Below are positions 60,514-64,000 of a stretch of DNA of 64,000 nt, piece after piece. This DNA comes from Paraspadella gotoi (lineage: Eukaryota > Chaetognatha). The stretch lies in the NCBI GenBank assembly GCA_051294375.1, contig CM119263.1, positions 23,384,403 to 23,448,402 on the forward strand, given 5' to 3'. How positions within the stretch are numbered: position 1 is the stretch's first letter; every line of letters starts with the position of its first letter. A model generated the notes under the pieces. It was given only the letters and a program-made list of their open reading frames with translations, searched no databases and had not been told where the DNA came from. Both the position numbers and the translations under genes were made by a program.

Positions 60514-60990
60514 TTTTTTTGTTTTTTCTTTTCTTTTTTTTTTTCTTTTCTCCTTTGTTTTTTTTTTTTTTTTTTTTTTTTCTCCCTCTGTTGTCTTCAT
60601 TTTTGTTCCTTTGTTCTCTCTCCTCTCTTTCCGCTGTTCCGCGATTTTCTTTCTCTTTTCTTTTTTCCTTTTCTCTTTTCCTTGTTTTCTTCTTCGTCTG
60701 TCTTCTACCCTCCTCTCTCTTCTCCCTCCTCCTGCTTGCCCCAGTCCTTTTTTGTCTGTTGTCTTTCTCCTTGCCCTGTCTGAGTCGTTCGTCGCCCCGC
60801 CTGTTCTGTCCTCTTTCCTCCTTTTTTTTTCCCTTTTTCTTATCGGTTTTCCGTTGAGATCAGCGGATTTGTTGGGGCAGATGGGTGCTGGGCGTGATTC
60901 TTTTTTAGTGTATCTTCTTTCCTTCCTTTTTCTCTGTTTTTCTTTTGTCTTTTTTGTTTTTTTTCTTGTTTGTGTGTTCTTCGGAGCGAA
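59780..60990. repeat. T-rich low-complexity tract in unit Z
   Basis: About 1.2 kb of T and C on the plus strand, with T runs over 20 bases (60400-60600). Phe-rich open frames here are compositional. Unit X has only about 380 bp between the flanking landmarks and Y a comparably short stretch, so this is an expansion or an artefact. Confidence 0.85.
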
Positions 60991-61123
60991 AAAAACCGTG
61001 CGCGCGCGGTCACCCGCTCTATTGACAGAATATAAGATGATGGAGGGTGGAGGAACAGAGTGAAGAAAAGACGGAAAAGATAGAAAAAATCGGAACCGGA
61101 CGGACGTATAGAAAGTGTTAGAC

Positions 61124-61906
61124 TAGGGTGGAGTGATGAAAAGATTGAGTTGATTGAACATTATTTTTTGTTTTTTTTTTTTTTTTTTTGCTGGGCCATA
61201 TGGACATATTAATGTTAATGAATTTTAAAATCCTTTTAAAATTTTTTTTTTTTTTTAGGCATCAAAACAGTGATAGCAAGCAAATTTATTTTTATGTGTA
61301 GATAGTCCTTATAAAAATCGTCAAATTTGCAAAATAATTTGTTTTTATATTTTTAAGAACGGATTTGGAAGATTCCGTGTAAAAAAATAAGAAAACTTTA
61401 TAAATATGTTATATGATAATTTTATGTTTAGATTTCACACACAAAAAAATGACTAAAAACGTTTTAAACATATATAAGTTTCTACGCTCACAAAAGAGGA
61501 GGAAATAAAAGAAAGTAAGGGAATTTTTCAAAACCTTTTTTCTTATTTTAAACATTGGAGATGACAGAGATTTTTTTGATAAGCATGTTTTTAATACTTT
61601 TTTCATTCAAGCTTTTTATGAAGGATCTGAATCTTTAAATAAAAGTTTTAAAAAAATTATTTTTAAATTTTTACCGATAGTTTATAAGGAAATATTACTA
61701 CAAATTATATTATATTTTTACGCTAAATTGAGTTCTTGGTCCGGAGTAATGCTTCCGAACCAGATATTTTTTTTGTACTAGTTAATTCATACTATGCTTC
61801 ACAAAGCTAAATATCAAATTGTTTCCCGAGTCTTTCAAATAATTTTTTTTTTTGTTTTTTTGTTTTTTTTTTTTTTTTTAGTATGTTTCTTGAGTGCTCC
61901 ACTCTA
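61124..61906. mobile_element. AT-rich TA-flanked insertion (in unit Z)
   Basis: Inverted copy of 47706-48383. Left end reads TAGGGTGGAGTGATGAA, right end CTCCACTCTA; TA on both sides. Confidence 0.5.
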
Positions 61907-62000
61907 ATGTGACGGATAGACTGAAAAGATGGTGCTCGATTAGCATGCTTGCTGCAATTCTCTATGACACTTTCTAGTCGACACTTAATATAACATAACA

Positions 62001-63940
<1,940 letters not shown>

Positions 63941-63942
63941 AC

Positions 63943-64000
63943 AGTTGTCGGCCGGAAGAATCTGTCACTCTTTCCAGTTGTCGGCCGGAAGAATCTGTCA
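63943..64000. repeat. Start of a 34-bp tandem repeat at the window edge
   Basis: AGTTGTCGGCCGGAAGAATC plus TGTCACTCTTTCC appears once in full and begins again at 63977, running off the end of the window. Confidence 0.75.

Larger units (their letters stand above)
55357..62000 (-). repeat. Unit Z, inverted copy of Y/X
   Basis: Reverse complement of Y and then of X. Pairs: 55640-55770 with 55190-55320; 56100-56560 with 54460-54900; 56690-57000 with 54100-54350; 57870-58050 with 53170-53330; 58160-58380 with 52870-53050; 61124-61906 with 47706-48383; 61900-62000 with 47590-47710. Indel-rich. It also holds a T/C-rich stretch (59390-61050) much longer than the 48450-48830 counterpart. Confidence 0.88.

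Noticed and set aside
59741-61063. Phe-rich membrane protein frames
   Set aside because: They come from a T/C-rich low-complexity tract present only in the inverted unit Z.

Overview
The window is animal nuclear DNA, most likely from an arthropod. It has small exons bounded by GT/AG introns, long non-coding stretches, very many (GA)n/(CT)n and (CGA/CGT)n tracts, and 19 runs of N. The one gene I can identify is on the minus strand: an ortholog of the Cut/CUX homeobox factor (Drosophila cut, vertebrate CUX1/2). Four exons at 740-3267 join in phase. They encode a CUX-type coiled coil, CUT repeat 1 and the long Ser/Ala-rich linker after it. CUT repeat 3 and the homeodomain would lie left of position 1. 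The N-terminal exons would lie to the right, and a splice-bounded acidic exon at 20816-21205 is a candidate for one of them.

Layout: 1-4335 is a clean copy of the cut exon block (copy A). 4336-5880 has no gene I recognise. 5912-6142 is the CUT repeat 2 exon, damaged by indels. 6291-10885 is a second copy of 1-4335 (copy B), full of one- and two-base indels, and it ends shortly before a 25-N gap. 11007-41700 reads as intron or intergenic sequence: microsatellites, GC-rich blocks, a short hairpin-ended dispersed repeat, a tRNA-derived SINE head, two short splice-bounded exon candidates (18.1 and 18.5 kb), the acidic exon, a 31-bp minisatellite and many gaps. 41.7-44.0 kb is a 56-bp C-rich minisatellite of about 40 units. 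47.45-62.0 kb holds three copies of one roughly 4-kb unit (X, Y direct; Z inverted), forming a fold-back palindrome centred near 55.4 kb. X and Z carry an AT-rich, TA-flanked insertion with imperfect inverted ends; Y lacks it.

The indel-rich duplications sit against four of the five 25-N gaps. Together with the misplaced CUT repeat 2 exon and the fold-back, they look like unpolished long-read gap filling rather than real biology, although a true tandem duplication of cut exons cannot be excluded from this window alone. I found no convincing new protein system. The best biological leads are a Pro-to-His change in the conserved KPKPW loop of CUT repeat 1, a hairpin repeat abutting a 5' splice site inside CUT repeat 1, the TA-flanked insertion, and the orphan exon pair at 18 kb.
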